The notes under the pieces are model-generated. The model was not told the DNA's origin, ran no database searches, and was given only the letters and a program-made list of their open reading frames with translations. 64,000 bases of DNA from Streptomyces sp. NBC_01314 (GTDB lineage Bacteria; Actinomycetota; Actinomycetes; Streptomycetales; Streptomycetaceae). The stretch lies in assembly GCF_041435215.1 (NCBI RefSeq), contig NZ_CP108394.1, forward strand, positions 6,448,001 to 6,512,000. The letters run 5' to 3'. Below, piece after piece: positions 41,906-52,019 of this stretch. Position numbers and translations under genes: made by a program. Every line of letters begins with the position of its first letter. The stretch's first letter is position 1.

Positions 41906-44428
41906 GTGATCGACAACCTGGCGGCCCAGCCCCCCGGAACCGACCATCGATCGCCGGCCCACATCCCCGGAGTCCCGCGGGACACGGCCTGGCGCGCACA
42001 CTGGATCGGCCCCCACACCCCGGACCACGGGCCGGGACCCGCGGGGTTCGGGCCGCCAGACACGCGTGGCCCCTTCGGTCGCTACCTGTTCCGTACGACG
42101 TTCACCCTCGACGCGGTGCCGCAGGCCATCCCGGCCAGAATCACCGCCGACTCCCGTTACGTCGTCCACCTCAACGGCCGGGAAGCGGGCCGAGGCCCGG
42201 TGCGATCGCAGCCCCGGCGCCTGGCGTACGACACCCTCGACCTCGCACCGCTCGCCCGCGCCGGCGAGAACACCCTGGTCGTCCTGGTCACCTACTACGG
42301 CAAGGCCAACTCCTTCTGGCAACCCGCCGCCGCCAACGGCGCACTCGGCAGGGACGCCGTCCTGGTCCTCGAGGCCGACCTCGGCGACCGGCTGCTGGTG
42401 ACGGACGACACCTGGCGGATACTGGCCTCCGGTGCCTGGCACAGCGCGGAGGCAGAAGGGATGGACGGCATCCCCGTCGAGTGCCTCGACGCACGCCTGC
42501 TGCCCTCGGACTGGAAGTCGGGGGCGCCCGACTCCGACTGGCAGAAGGCACGCATCGTGCCCGCACTCCATCTCGGCTCACTGGCCCGCTCGACACCGCC
42601 CGCCGATCCCTACGGGCCGCTGCGGCCCCGCCCGATCGGCCCGCTCGGCGGCGACACCGTCACCCCGGTGCGCATCGCCGTGTCACCGCCCGCCGCCGTA
42701 CCAGACGACCCTCATCCGGTCGGACATGTGCGGACGTATCTGTCCACGCCGGACCTGCCGGAACCCGTGGCCACCTCCCTTCCCCTCACGCTCACTCCCG
42801 GCACCGGTCGTGCCCACCACGTGGTCGTCGACATGGGCCGGATCGTCTGCGGCTTCGTGCGCCTCGACCTGACCGCTCCCTCCGGGACGCAGGTCGACCT
42901 CATGTACCGCGAGACGCCCCACGCGCCCGGCGCGAACGACCCCTTCTCGGCCCCCAACACCGGTGCCCGGTACATCGCCCGCGGCCACGACGACCGCTTC
43001 GAGGCGTGCGAGGTGAACGGCTTCCGCTATCTGCACGCCCTCGTCACCTCGGACGGACCGGTCCACATCGACGCGGTCGCCGTCCGCGAACACCTCTACC
43101 CGCGCGCCGGAGCGGCGTACTTCCGCAGTAGCGACCCCGAACTCGACGCCCTGTACACCGCCGGGGTGCGCACCGTCGCTCTCACCTCGCACGACGCCTT
43201 CGTCGACTGCCCCACTCGGGAGCAGCGCGCCTGGGTGGGCGACGCCGTGGTCCACCAGATGGTGCAGCTCGCCACCTCCACCGACTGGCGCCCGGCCTGG
43301 CACTACCTCGACCTGGCCAACTCGCCCCGCCCGGACGGCATCCTGCCGATGAGCGTCGTCGGGGAGATCGAACAGGGCGGCGGCACCACCATCCCCGACT
43401 GGTCCCTGCACTGGCTGCACGGCGTACACAACCTCTACCGCCACGGCGGTGAGCACGAACGCGACCGCCTCGCCGAACTCGCCCCCACCGCCCGGCGGAT
43501 CCTCGCCTGGTACCTGCCGTTCCGGACGGACGACGGGGTGCTGAGCGATCTGCCGGAATGGAACCTCGTGGACTGGTCCAGCGTGTTCACCACGGGAACC
43601 AGCTCCATCGTCACCGCGCTGTGGGCGCGCGGCCTGCGCGAGTACGCCGAGATCAGCACCCTGCTGCGCAACGACGGCGAGGCCTCCTGGGCCCGACGGC
43701 ACTGGGAAAGGGCGCGCAAGGGGTACGAAATGTTCTGGGACGAGCGTCGCGGCACCTACGTCGATCACCTGCTGATCGGTGTCCAACAGCCCCCGGCCTC
43801 CCAGATCGCCGGCGCCGCCGCCATCGCGTCCGGGCTGGCCCCCGCGACCCGTCACCACCGGATCATCGACCGGATCATGGACCCCGGCCGGCTGGTCACC
43901 CGCTCCTGGATCGGTGGGGAGGGCGGCTACGACGCGGAGAAGATCCACGACGAGATGCGCGGCGTGCGGCGCATCGACTGGGACCCCGAGGAACAGGTCG
44001 TCCGGGCCCAGCCCTTCCTCAGCTACCTGGTCCACGACGCCGCGGCCCTCACCGGGCGGGTCCCCGAACTGGTCGGTGCGCTGCGGCGCTGGAGCCGCTT
44101 TCTGCACGACGGTTACGACACGTTCGGCGAGTGCTGGGGGTGGGGCACCCCCGCCCACGGCTGGAGTTCCACTCCGGCACGCGACCTCATGACATACGTC
44201 CTGGGCGTCAGCCCGGCCGAACCCGGTTTCGGACGAGCCCGCGTCACCCCCGCCTACGGTGTCGTGGAACGCGCCGAGGGCGCGGTACCGACGCGCGACG
44301 GACTGCTGCACGTGGCCTTCGACTCGTCCGGCGTCGAGGTCGACAGCCCCGTGCCGCTCACTCTCCGGCTCCCCAGTGGGCAGGAACGCTCATGCGGAAC
44401 CGGGCACACGCGTGTGCCCTTCATCTGA
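41906..44428 (+). CDS. Glycoside hydrolase GH78-type alpha-L-rhamnosidase, 840 aa
   Basis: An N-terminal beta-sandwich (FRTTFTLDAVPQAIPARITADSRYVVHLNGREAGRGP) is followed by another beta domain (VDMGRIVCGFVRLDLTAPSGTQVDLMYRE, residues about 310-350). An (alpha/alpha)6 barrel starts with DAFVDCPTREQRAWVGDA (about residue 430), the region carrying the family's conserved acids. IPDWSLHWLHGVHNLYRHGG and WNLVDWS follow, and a C-terminal beta domain ends the protein. There is no signal peptide, so it acts inside the cell on sugars brought in by the MFS protein. GTG 41906 is the first start after the MFS stop. Confidence 0.85.
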   Translation: MIDNLAAQPPGTDHRSPAHIPGVPRDTAWRAHWIGPHTPDHGPGPAGFGPPDTRGPFGRYLFRTTFTLDAVPQAIPARITADSRYVVHLNGREAGRGPVRSQPRRLAYDTLDLAPLARAGENTLVVLVTYYGKANSFWQPAAANGALGRDAVLVLEADLGDRLLVTDDTWRILASGAWHSAEAEGMDGIPVECLDARLLPSDWKSGAPDSDWQKARIVPALHLGSLARSTPPADPYGPLRPRPIGPLGGDTVTPVRIAVSPPAAVPDDPHPVGHVRTYLSTPDLPEPVATSLPLTLTPGTGRAHHVVVDMGRIVCGFVRLDLTAPSGTQVDLMYRETPHAPGANDPFSAPNTGARYIARGHDDRFEACEVNGFRYLHALVTSDGPVHIDAVAVREHLYPRAGAAYFRSSDPELDALYTAGVRTVALTSHDAFVDCPTREQRAWVGDAVVHQMVQLATSTDWRPAWHYLDLANSPRPDGILPMSVVGEIEQGGGTTIPDWSLHWLHGVHNLYRHGGEHERDRLAELAPTARRILAWYLPFRTDDGVLSDLPEWNLVDWSSVFTTGTSSIVTALWARGLREYAEISTLLRNDGEASWARRHWERARKGYEMFWDERRGTYVDHLLIGVQQPPASQIAGAAAIASGLAPATRHHRIIDRIMDPGRLVTRSWIGGEGGYDAEKIHDEMRGVRRIDWDPEEQVVRAQPFLSYLVHDAAALTGRVPELVGALRRWSRFLHDGYDTFGECWGWGTPAHGWSSTPARDLMTYVLGVSPAEPGFGRARVTPAYGVVERAEGAVPTRDGLLHVAFDSSGVEVDSPVPLTLRLPSGQERSCGTGHTRVPFI

Positions 44429-44445
44429 TGCGAGGAACTCAGGAA

Positions 44446-44480
44446 GATCGTCCGCCCGGCGGCTCGCCGGGCGGACGATC
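44446..44480. terminator. Perfect bidirectional terminator
   Basis: GATCGTCCGCCCGGCG, three-base loop GCT, and CGCCGGGCGGACGATC give 16 uninterrupted pairs between the rhamnosidase and the convergent TetR gene. Confidence 0.92.
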
Positions 44481-44482
44481 CG

Positions 44483-45076
44483 TCAGGGCCGGGCCGCCTC
44501 GCACAGCAGGCGCAACTGCCGAATCACCGTGACCGGATCCACCGCGTCCGGGCTCACCAGCCACTGGTTCTCCGCCCCCTCGCCCACGGCCAGGACGAGC
44601 GCCGCGAACGCCTCCGGGTCCACGTCAGAACGCAGTTCACCGGCGTCCACCGAGCGCCGTACGGCATCCGCCAGCGCGCCACGCAACGTCGCGTACCGCC
44701 GGGCGACCCACTCCCTGGCCGGGTGCTCCTCGCCCGAGGCCTCCGCGGTGAGGATGTGCGCGAGCTGGACCATTGCCCGGTCTCCGACGGCCCGAGCGGT
44801 GAACGTGTCCATGTTCTCCAGGACCTCCAGCAGCGTCATCCCCAGCTCGGGCTCGGCGACCTGCAACTCGGCGTCCCGATGCTCCAGAAGCGCCAGCAGT
44901 ACGGCCTGCTTGCTCGGGTAGTAGTGGAGCAGCCCGGCCCGCGTCAGCCCTGCCGCCTCCGCGATGTCATTGAGGCTTCCCGCGCGGAAGCCCCGTGCGG
45001 AGAACACTTCCAGTGCCGCTACGAGAATGCGCTCGCGCCCGTCGCCTGAGCCGCGGATGCGGCCGTTGCTGCCCAT
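44483..45076 (-). CDS. TetR-family regulator, 197 aa
   Basis: TetR helix-turn-helix: RERILVAALEVFSARGFRAGSLNDIAEAAGLTRAGLLHYYPSKQAVLLALLEHRD. The C-terminal domain is a helical ligand-binding type. ATG 45076 was chosen because residues upstream are not conserved-looking. It ends three bases from the terminator. It may control the MFS/rhamnosidase operon, though TetR proteins that do so are usually divergent; a symmetrical site upstream suggests autorepression. Confidence 0.88.
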   Translation of the reverse strand: MGSNGRIRGSGDGRERILVAALEVFSARGFRAGSLNDIAEAAGLTRAGLLHYYPSKQAVLLALLEHRDAELQVAEPELGMTLLEVLENMDTFTARAVGDRAMVQLAHILTAEASGEEHPAREWVARRYATLRGALADAVRRSVDAGELRSDVDPEAFAALVLAVGEGAENQWLVSPDAVDPVTVIRQLRLLCEAARP

Positions 45077-45087
45077 TCGTCCATAGT

Positions 45088-45103
45088 AGTGAGGCTGATC
45101 ACT
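45088..45103. promoter_or_regulatory. Inverted repeat upstream of the TetR gene
   Basis: AGTGA-GGCTGA-TCACT, 12 bases before the TetR ATG. Likely autoregulatory operator. Confidence 0.5.
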
Positions 45104-45603
45104 TCCTCCATTACCGGGGCTCACGTCATGTCGGCGGAACACCGGCCCACGGGCCTGGCCGCTGAAGCCCGTCACCCTCGGGCGGCAGGCGCGCCAAGGA
45201 GGTTGATGCGGCGGCCGGTGTGCGGAACTACGGAGTAGTGGAGAAGTTCCTGACCGCGGCCCAGGCCGACCAGGGGGCCGGGACTGCGTGGAGCGTCTCC
45301 TGCTGCTGATCGCGAACGGCAAGCTCGACACCCAGCCGGTGGCGCCCCGCGTCGGATGCGTAGGGCGTGGTCAGAACCGCAGCAGGTCCGCGGCGGCGAG
45401 GCTGAGGACGCCGTCGCGCCATGTCAGGCCGCGCTGCCCGACTCCGATGACGGTCGCGCCCGCCGCGGCTCCGGCCTTCGCCCCCGCGGAAAGTGTCCGT
45501 CACCGTTATCCCGGGCAGGGGGACCTGCGGTCGTCCAAGGCCTCGCACGTGTGCGGCCCGGGCTCACCTTGCGATGTGAGCCCGAAGCCTGGGTGTGGGT
45601 GTG
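45104..45603. other. Gap of gene debris
   Basis: No intact gene. A + strand piece near 45285-45330 reads LLLLIANGKLDTQP, the usual tail of a zinc alcohol dehydrogenase. A minus-strand piece (45491 down to 45372) reads GATVIGVGQRGLTWRDGVLSLAAADLLRF and then stops, resembling the end of another lost gene. Confidence 0.4.
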
Positions 45604-45984
45604 TCAGGTGTTGGTGTCGTCGTGGGCGAGGTTGGCGCCGAGTTCGCGGGAGGCTTCGGCCTGGGCGAGGAGTTCGCGGGCTTTGGCCTCCACGCCTTGG
45701 ATGGCGTCGGCGTCGGCGCCGGCGACGAAGCGCTGGAGGGGCTTGTCCTGGTCGGTGAGGGTGAGCAGGGCGCGGGCGAGTTTGGCGGGGTCGCCGCTCT
45801 GCTGGCCGTTCATGCTCTTCCATGCGGTGATGGTGGCGGTGGTGCGTTCGGCGTAGTCGTCGATGGTCGGTTCGGGCCAGGTGGTGGAGGCGTCGACGAG
45901 GAGTTCGGTGCGGAAGAAGCCGGGTTCGACGACGGTGGTGTGGATGTTGTAGGGCTCGACGTCGTAGTGCAGGGCCTGTTCTTC
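45604..45984 (-). pseudogene. Truncated SDR copy (C-terminal 120 codons)
   Basis: From LHYDVEPYNIHTTVVEPGFFRTELL to AHDDTNT and stop, this matches codons 163-281 of the 19878 SDR almost base for base. The differences are a few substitutions and one added two-residue DA unit (AGADADAIQG). The first 160 codons, including cofactor loop and catalytic Tyr-Lys, are missing; the join is at the XRE promoter side, near 45985. It cannot encode an active enzyme. Confidence 0.9.
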
Positions 45985-45989
45985 CGGGG

Positions 45990-46047
45990 GTCTGGCAGTA
46001 CCCCTTTCAAGGAGGAAGAGGGGCAGAGTCCGCCGTACGGTGGGTGC
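45990..46047 (+). promoter_or_regulatory. XRE promoter region, duplicated at 49909-49975
   Basis: Contains GGGGGTCTGGCAGTACCCC (GGGGT/ACCCC arms) and AGAGGGGCAGAG just before the XRE ATG. The same block occurs inverted at about 49911-49975. The conserved symmetrical part is a likely operator for the XRE/MmyB regulator. Confidence 0.55.
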
Positions 46048-46935
46048 ATGGACCGCAGCACCGAGATCCGTGAGTTCCTGCGCACCCGCCGGGCCCGGGT
46101 CACCCCCGAGCAGGCCGGCCTCGCCCCGCACCCGGGCGCCCGTCGGGTGCCGGGGCTGCGCCGCGAGGAGGTCGCCCAGCTCGCCGGGGTCAGCGTCGAC
46201 TACTACGTCCGCCTGGAGCGGGGCCGAACCCAGGGCGTCTCCCAAACCGTCCTGGATGCCGTAGCCCGCGCCCTGCAGCTGGACGACACCGAACGTGCCC
46301 ACCTCTTTGACCTCGCCCAGCCCACCGCGGCCCGCGCACGGAGCCGGCGGCCACTGGCGCCGCAGCGCGTGCGCCCGGCCGTGTACCGGGCGCTGGACGC
46401 GCTCGCCGTCCCCGCCATGGTGCAGGGGCGGCGCATGGACATCCTGGCGGCGAACCGACTCGGTTACGCCCTCATCGCGGACTTCCAGGCCCGGCCCCAC
46501 CGTGAGCGCAACGCCGCACGCTTCGTCTTCCTCGACGAGGCCGCCCCCGCGTTGTACACCGACTGGGAACGGGTCGCCGGGGACTGTGTGGCCACGCTGC
46601 GCCTGTACGCCGGACGCCATCCCGACGACCCGCAGCTCACCGAGCTGATCGGCGAGCTGTCCCTGCACAGCGACACCTTCCGCCGTCTGTGGGCCGACCA
46701 CGACGTCCTCGCCCACACCACCGGCAGTAAACGGCTCCACCACCCGCTCGTCGGCGACCTCACCCTCGAGTACGTCGTCCTCGCCGTCGAAGGCGACGCA
46801 GACCAGAACCTCATCATCTACACCCCCGAACCCGCGTCCCCCTCCGCCGAGGCCATCGGCATCCTCGCCAGCTGGACCAACGCCCCCACTGCCGCATCAC
46901 TCGCCCCCGAACAGGCACACAAACCAGCCGACTGA
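46048..46935 (+). CDS. XRE regulator with MmyB-type ligand-binding domain, 295 aa
   Basis: Helix-turn-helix at residues about 5-75 (EIREFLRTRRARVTPEQAGL, RRVPGLRREEVAQLAGVSVDYYVRLERGR). Residues about 105-270 match the MmyB/PAS-like ligand domain (RRMDILAANRLGYALIADF, NAARFVFLDEAAPALYTDWERVAGDCVATLRLYAGRHPDDP, SKRLHHPLVGDLTLEYVVL). Such proteins usually control a divergent reductase gene. Here the divergent SDR is truncated, so the regulator is orphaned. A truncated copy lies at 49862-49909 and a full paralogue at 61489. Confidence 0.92.
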   Translation: MDRSTEIREFLRTRRARVTPEQAGLAPHPGARRVPGLRREEVAQLAGVSVDYYVRLERGRTQGVSQTVLDAVARALQLDDTERAHLFDLAQPTAARARSRRPLAPQRVRPAVYRALDALAVPAMVQGRRMDILAANRLGYALIADFQARPHRERNAARFVFLDEAAPALYTDWERVAGDCVATLRLYAGRHPDDPQLTELIGELSLHSDTFRRLWADHDVLAHTTGSKRLHHPLVGDLTLEYVVLAVEGDADQNLIIYTPEPASPSAEAIGILASWTNAPTAASLAPEQAHKPAD

Positions 46936-47066
46936 CCATCGCAAGGCGACTGCGCCACCGTGCTGCGAGGCCTCGATACTGCCGATGCCATCGCGCCGCC
47001 ATGAGCGCCGACACTTTCGATGTCGCCGTGGGGAGCACTGTTTTGCCCCGGACGAACGGGAGCCCA

Positions 47067-47305
47067 GAGGTCAAGGCCGTCGCCGACGAGGCCGGCGCCC
47101 CCGGCGCAGGTGGCCCTGGCCTGGCTGCTGGCCCAGGGCGACGACATCGCCCCGATCCTCGGTACCAAGCGCGTCGAAGAGAACACCGCCGCCGACGGCA
47201 TCGAACTGAGTGCCGACCAGCTCGCCAAGCTCGACAACCTCACCCCGGCAGCCGGCAGCCGGCAACAGCCACAACGAGGCGGGCAAGCGGCTCCTGGAAC
47301 GCTAA
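47067..47305 (+). pseudogene. Frameshifted aldo/keto reductase C-terminal remnant
   Basis: Reads [12 protein letters not shown] in one frame; after a one-base loss near 47098 it continues [50 protein letters not shown] in another; a further shift gives [11 protein letters not shown] and a TAA. This is the tail of the AKR seen intact at 60201-61178, lacking three codons at KRVERVEEN. The first ~240 codons are absent. The rest of the 46936-47388 gap has no gene. Confidence 0.88.
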
Positions 47306-47388
47306 TCTCACCCATCCGATGCCCCGCGCCGCGTCTGGCTGGCTGGCTGGTGATCCCAGCCCGCGTAGCGGCACCATGAAGGAGAATG

Positions 47389-47850
47389 ATGCGAGAGCAC
47401 CCCGCGCAGGAACAGCAAGAAGCGAGCCCTCAGACTCAGGCGCGCGTCCGGGACAGCTTCGCCCGCCAGGGCCTAATGCGCCACCTCGGCGCTGAGATCA
47501 CCGAAATTGCCCCGGGCCGTGTTCGTATCGTCCTGCCAAGCCGACCCGAAGTGACCCAGCAGCACGGCTATATCCACGCTGGCGCCACCAGCGCCATTGC
47601 GGATAGTGCCGGCGGCTATGCCGCACTCACCCTGTTCCCCGAGAACAGCGAAGGCCTCACCGTCGAGTACAAGCTCAACCTCCTCTCGCCCGCCCTTGGC
47701 GATCAGATCGAAGCGGTGGGCACGGTCTTGAAGTCAGGACGTACGCTCACCGTGTGCCGACTGGAAGTGTTCGGAATACGCGACGGGCAGGCCAAGCTCG
47801 TCGCGACCGGTCAGCAAACCATGATCCGCGTGGACACCCTTGCACCGTAG
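47389..47850 (+). CDS. PaaI-family hotdog thioesterase, 153 aa
   Basis: Hotdog fold with QQHGYIHAGATSAIADSAGGYAALTLFPENSEGLTVEYKLNLLSPALGDQIEAVG, the typical HGG-like (HAGA) turn and central helix. GGAG at 47381-47384 fits ATG 47389 better than ATG 47386. Probably hydrolyses acyl- or aroyl-CoA. It stands alone between remnant genes. Confidence 0.88.
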   Translation: MREHPAQEQQEASPQTQARVRDSFARQGLMRHLGAEITEIAPGRVRIVLPSRPEVTQQHGYIHAGATSAIADSAGGYAALTLFPENSEGLTVEYKLNLLSPALGDQIEAVGTVLKSGRTLTVCRLEVFGIRDGQAKLVATGQQTMIRVDTLAP

Positions 47851-48336
47851 ACGAGCGGCGGATACAGCAAGGCAGATTGCCTTACGTCGTGGTTCACTGC
47901 GCCTCCTTTTGCCTGCGAGGCTTGGGGCCTGGCTGGATGGGCTGGCGGTACGCTCTGCGCTGGGTGTCTTCGCGCGAGGCTCGGAGCAGCTGGAGGGTGA
48001 GATCAAACCTTCGATCTCTCCAGTCCGTCCGGCCTGGGCGCGGGCTCTGCGGGCGATGAGGCCGGCTTCGAGGTCGTCGAGCCGGTTGATCATCTTCGGG
48101 CGGACCTGAAGCACCGGGCATCGACGCAGGCTTCTCCGAACTGCATCAGGGCATGAGTCAAGCTCATCATCCCGGCGGGCCGAGACCGGCCGCCGTACCC
48201 GATAGAGCCCAGGCATGACATCACTCAACCGAGTTCGGGCAACGGCTGCAACTCCCCTCGCAGACATGCAATCTACGAATCGTCGCAGTTCAGAGCCAGT
48301 CAACGAGCTACTGCGGTCGGTAAGGCCGAGGCTGAA
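47851..48336. other. Gap with a frameshifted remnant
   Basis: On the minus strand one frame (about 48113 to 48003) reads VRPKMINRLDDLEAGLIARRARAQAGRTGEIEG and the neighbouring frame (to 47894) continues FDLTLQLLRASREDTQRRAYRQ and stops. Together they look like one small helical protein split by a frameshift. Family not identified. Confidence 0.45.
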
Positions 48337-49713
48337 TCAGGCCTGACTCGAGGCGAGTTCAACAACAGTGATGTCCGAGGGCGCGCCTACGCGGACCGGC
48401 GGGCCCCAGGCTCCGGCGCCGCGGCTGACGTAGAGCTGGGTGTCGCCGTAGCGTTCCAGGCCGGCGACCGTCGGGTTCGCGAGTTCGGCGATGAGGCTGC
48501 CGGGCCACAGCTGGCCGCCGTGGGTATGGCCGGACAACTGGAGATCGACGCCGTGACGCACAGCGTCGTGGATGACGACGGGCTGATGGGCGAGGAGGAC
48601 GGCGGCGCGGGAGCGGTCGCGGTCGCCGAGGGCCCGGGTGAAATCAGGGCCCTGGCCCTCATCCGTGCCGGCCAGGTCGTTGACACCCGCCAGGTCGAAG
48701 CCCGGCATTTCCGCGCGGGCGTTCTCCAGCGGCCGCAACCCCAGGTCCCGCACTTTCTCGACCCATTGCTCGGCGCCGGAGAAGTACTCGTGGTTGCCGG
48801 TGACGAAGAACGCTCCGTGGCGCGCTCGCAGCTGTGAAAGGGGTTCGGCGGCCCGGCCGAGGTCCTCGACGCTGCCGTCTACCAGGTCGCCGACGACAGC
48901 GATGAGGTCGGGCTGGGTGGCGTTGATCGTGTCGACGACACGCTGGGCGAAACCGCGGCCCAGAACCGGGCCGAGGTGGATGTCGCTGACCAAGGCGATC
49001 CTGAACCCGTGTGCGCTGCGGGGGAGTTTGGCCAGCGGAACCGTGAGGCGCTTCACCTTGGGGCCGCGGAGCACGCTGTACGTACCACGGCCGACGGTGC
49101 CGACGGCGACGGCCGCAGCGGTACCGCCCACGACGCGGGAGACGAACAGACGACGCGAGGTAGTCGCCGTTCCGGAGCGCGGCGGGGATCCGGCCTCAGG
49201 CGTACGCGGGCGCTCCGCCACGGTTTCGGGTGCCGCGATGTCCGGAGCGACGGTTCCGGACCCGCCGTGCGCGTCCGTCACCAGCCTGGGCTGCGCGGAG
49301 GCGACGAGTTCCGGGTTCCGATCTGCCCTGGACCCGCCGGGCTGGGCGGCGGCAGTCCCCACCGCCACTGGGGTGTCCTCGTGCGTGCCGGTGTCCCGTC
49401 GTACGAGGAGGCGCCGCAGCACAGGTCGGACGGCCTCGCCCGCGAGCAGTGCGAGCACGAGGTACAGGAACAGCGCCATCCACAGGTATCCGGGCCAGGC
49501 AAGGCTCCGTTCGAGGAGGAACGGGGCTCTCGTCTCGGCTGCCAGGGCGCCGACGGTCAGCAGCGGCCCGGCCACGAAGACAGAGCTTCCGGCCCGCCGC
49601 AGGAGCGAGCCCGGGAGTGTCGTGTCGCGTACGAGACGGCGCCAGGCGTACAGGTGAAGCGCGCCGAACGCCGTCAGCAGGGCGATCCAGACGAGGGGGA
49701 TGACGATGACCAC
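48337..49713 (-). CDS. Membrane-anchored metallophosphoesterase, 458 aa
   Basis: Four hydrophobic segments fill residues 1-105, then a variable linker, then a further hydrophobic stretch. The calcineurin-like domain (about 240-450) has all metal motifs: SDIHLGP, GDLVDG, GNHEYFSG, and GHTHGGQL. Members of this group (YaeI-like) cut phosphodiesters or lipid phosphates at the membrane. GTG 49713 is the start; AAGGAAGGA lies 13 bases upstream. No partner gene is obvious. Confidence 0.9.
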   Translation of the reverse strand: MVIVIPLVWIALLTAFGALHLYAWRRLVRDTTLPGSLLRRAGSSVFVAGPLLTVGALAAETRAPFLLERSLAWPGYLWMALFLYLVLALLAGEAVRPVLRRLLVRRDTGTHEDTPVAVGTAAAQPGGSRADRNPELVASAQPRLVTDAHGGSGTVAPDIAAPETVAERPRTPEAGSPPRSGTATTSRRLFVSRVVGGTAAAVAVGTVGRGTYSVLRGPKVKRLTVPLAKLPRSAHGFRIALVSDIHLGPVLGRGFAQRVVDTINATQPDLIAVVGDLVDGSVEDLGRAAEPLSQLRARHGAFFVTGNHEYFSGAEQWVEKVRDLGLRPLENARAEMPGFDLAGVNDLAGTDEGQGPDFTRALGDRDRSRAAVLLAHQPVVIHDAVRHGVDLQLSGHTHGGQLWPGSLIAELANPTVAGLERYGDTQLYVSRGAGAWGPPVRVGAPSDITVVELASSQA

Positions 49714-49861
49714 GGCTGGGCGCAGTCCTTCCTTGAGACGTTCATGGGACGCATGGCTCCCACGACGACGTGTGACCGACTGCGCCTGACGACCGGTCGG
49801 GCGGTGCCCGTCACAGCCCGCGGAGCGACGACCCGTCAGCGGTCCCCGACATGTCAGGCAG

Positions 49862-49909
49862 CGTGCTGCAGGAACTCACGGATCTCGGTGCTGCGGTCCA
49901 TGCACCCAC
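49862..49909 (-). pseudogene. Truncated XRE regulator start (10 codons) with its promoter
   Basis: The minus strand reads MDRSTEIREFLQHAA and then a stop; the first 11 residues equal the XRE protein at 46048. Its upstream DNA (49910-49985) also equals that gene's promoter. A fragment with promoter and start codon was copied or left behind here, facing away from the intact AKR at 50109. Confidence 0.85.
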
Positions 49910-50042
49910 CGTACGGCGGACCTCTGCCCCTCTTCCCCGGCGAAAGGGGTACTGCCAGACCCCCCGAAGAACAGACCCCCGTACGGGCGCCCGCGCGAGG
50001 TCCGCCGGTGGTTGTCTGGATGGCGGGCCCACCGCACCGCAC

Positions 50043-50069
50043 TGATCATGCATTTACGGGTCATGATCA
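50043..50069. promoter_or_regulatory. Perfect inverted repeat upstream of the AKR
   Basis: TGATCATG, 11 bases, CATGATCA, ending 40 bases before the AKR ATG. A strong candidate operator. Confidence 0.6.
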
Positions 50070-50108
50070 CCGACTGGGCCTGACGACCGCTACCGCAAGG
50101 AATACCTG

Positions 50109-51322
<1,214 letters not shown>

Positions 51323-51366
51323 TTACAACACTCGATGTTGGTCGTTGAATGTTCAAAGGAATAGAT

Positions 51367-51540
51367 GTGAGCGCAATCCTCAGCAAATCCCGCAAGGCAG
51401 TCGTGACGGCCGCTGCAGTGTGCGGCATCCTCGGAGCCGTGCTCTTCTCGCAGGCGCCGGCCTACGCGGGCTCCGTGACCGGCTCGACGAGCTGCTCCGC
51501 AGGCTTCGTCTTCAACGGATCGACCTGCGTTCCTCGCTGA
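51367..51540 (+). CDS. Small secreted peptide with a cysteine pair, 57 aa
   Basis: An AAAGGA site at 51354-51359 fits GTG 51367; ATG 51349 would add six residues. The product has a basic n-region (SKSRK), a hydrophobic core (VVTAAAVCGILGAVLFS) and an AYA-GS cleavage site, leaving a mature peptide of about 23 residues: GSVTGSTSCSAGFVFNGSTCVPR minus the signal. Its two cysteines can form one disulphide. No membrane tail. Could be an extracellular signal or minor envelope peptide. The 277-base gap upstream holds nothing recognisable. Confidence 0.7.
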   Translation: MSAILSKSRKAVVTAAAVCGILGAVLFSQAPAYAGSVTGSTSCSAGFVFNGSTCVPR

Positions 51541-52019
51541 CCGAAAGCGAGGCCTCCCGGTTGGTTGGGCCGCGACCTCCACGCCGGAGGCCCCGCTCTC
51601 ACGGACGATGAGCGGCTGACCGGGCCGGGCGGATCACCTCTATGTACCGGGGCTGTGGCTGTCGGGCTTCGTAGGGGCTGGGTGCGGGTCGCCCGAGGCG
51701 GGTGTAGATCTGCTTCAACGATCGCGGTGATGGCGAACAGCGCGTGCCGCTCGGTGCCGAAATGCGCGGCACCGACGCCACCGCCGCGCCGAGTACTGGC
51801 CTGCTGCCTCGTGCGACGCCAGACGTTCCGCGGTCCATCAACGATCAGCGGATCGAATAACCGTAGGCCGACTGCCTTGAGTTGTGGGTGAGGTCGGGCC
51901 TGCGGTCGCCGAGTGCAGTCGCGGCAAGGCCGCTCCTCTCTGGGGTACGGAACCCGTGGGCAGCCAGGTGCCGGCCGGACCCCGGCCGACACCCGGATGT
52001 TCCAAGGAGGTTCGGGCGG
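51541..52019. other. Gap between the peptide gene and the glycoside hydrolase
   Basis: A weak hairpin (GGCCTCC with GGAGGCC, about 51551-51593) follows the peptide gene. On the minus strand a fragment reads FGTERHALFAITAIVEADLHPPR, possibly a remnant. No gene can be supported. Confidence 0.4.

Noticed and set aside
42683..44311. 542-residue frame on the minus strand
   Set aside because: Antisense shadow of the rhamnosidase gene.
45595..46935. 446-residue + frame fusing the SDR antisense to the XRE gene
   Set aside because: The XRE protein clearly starts at 46048; the upstream part is antisense of the SDR fragment.
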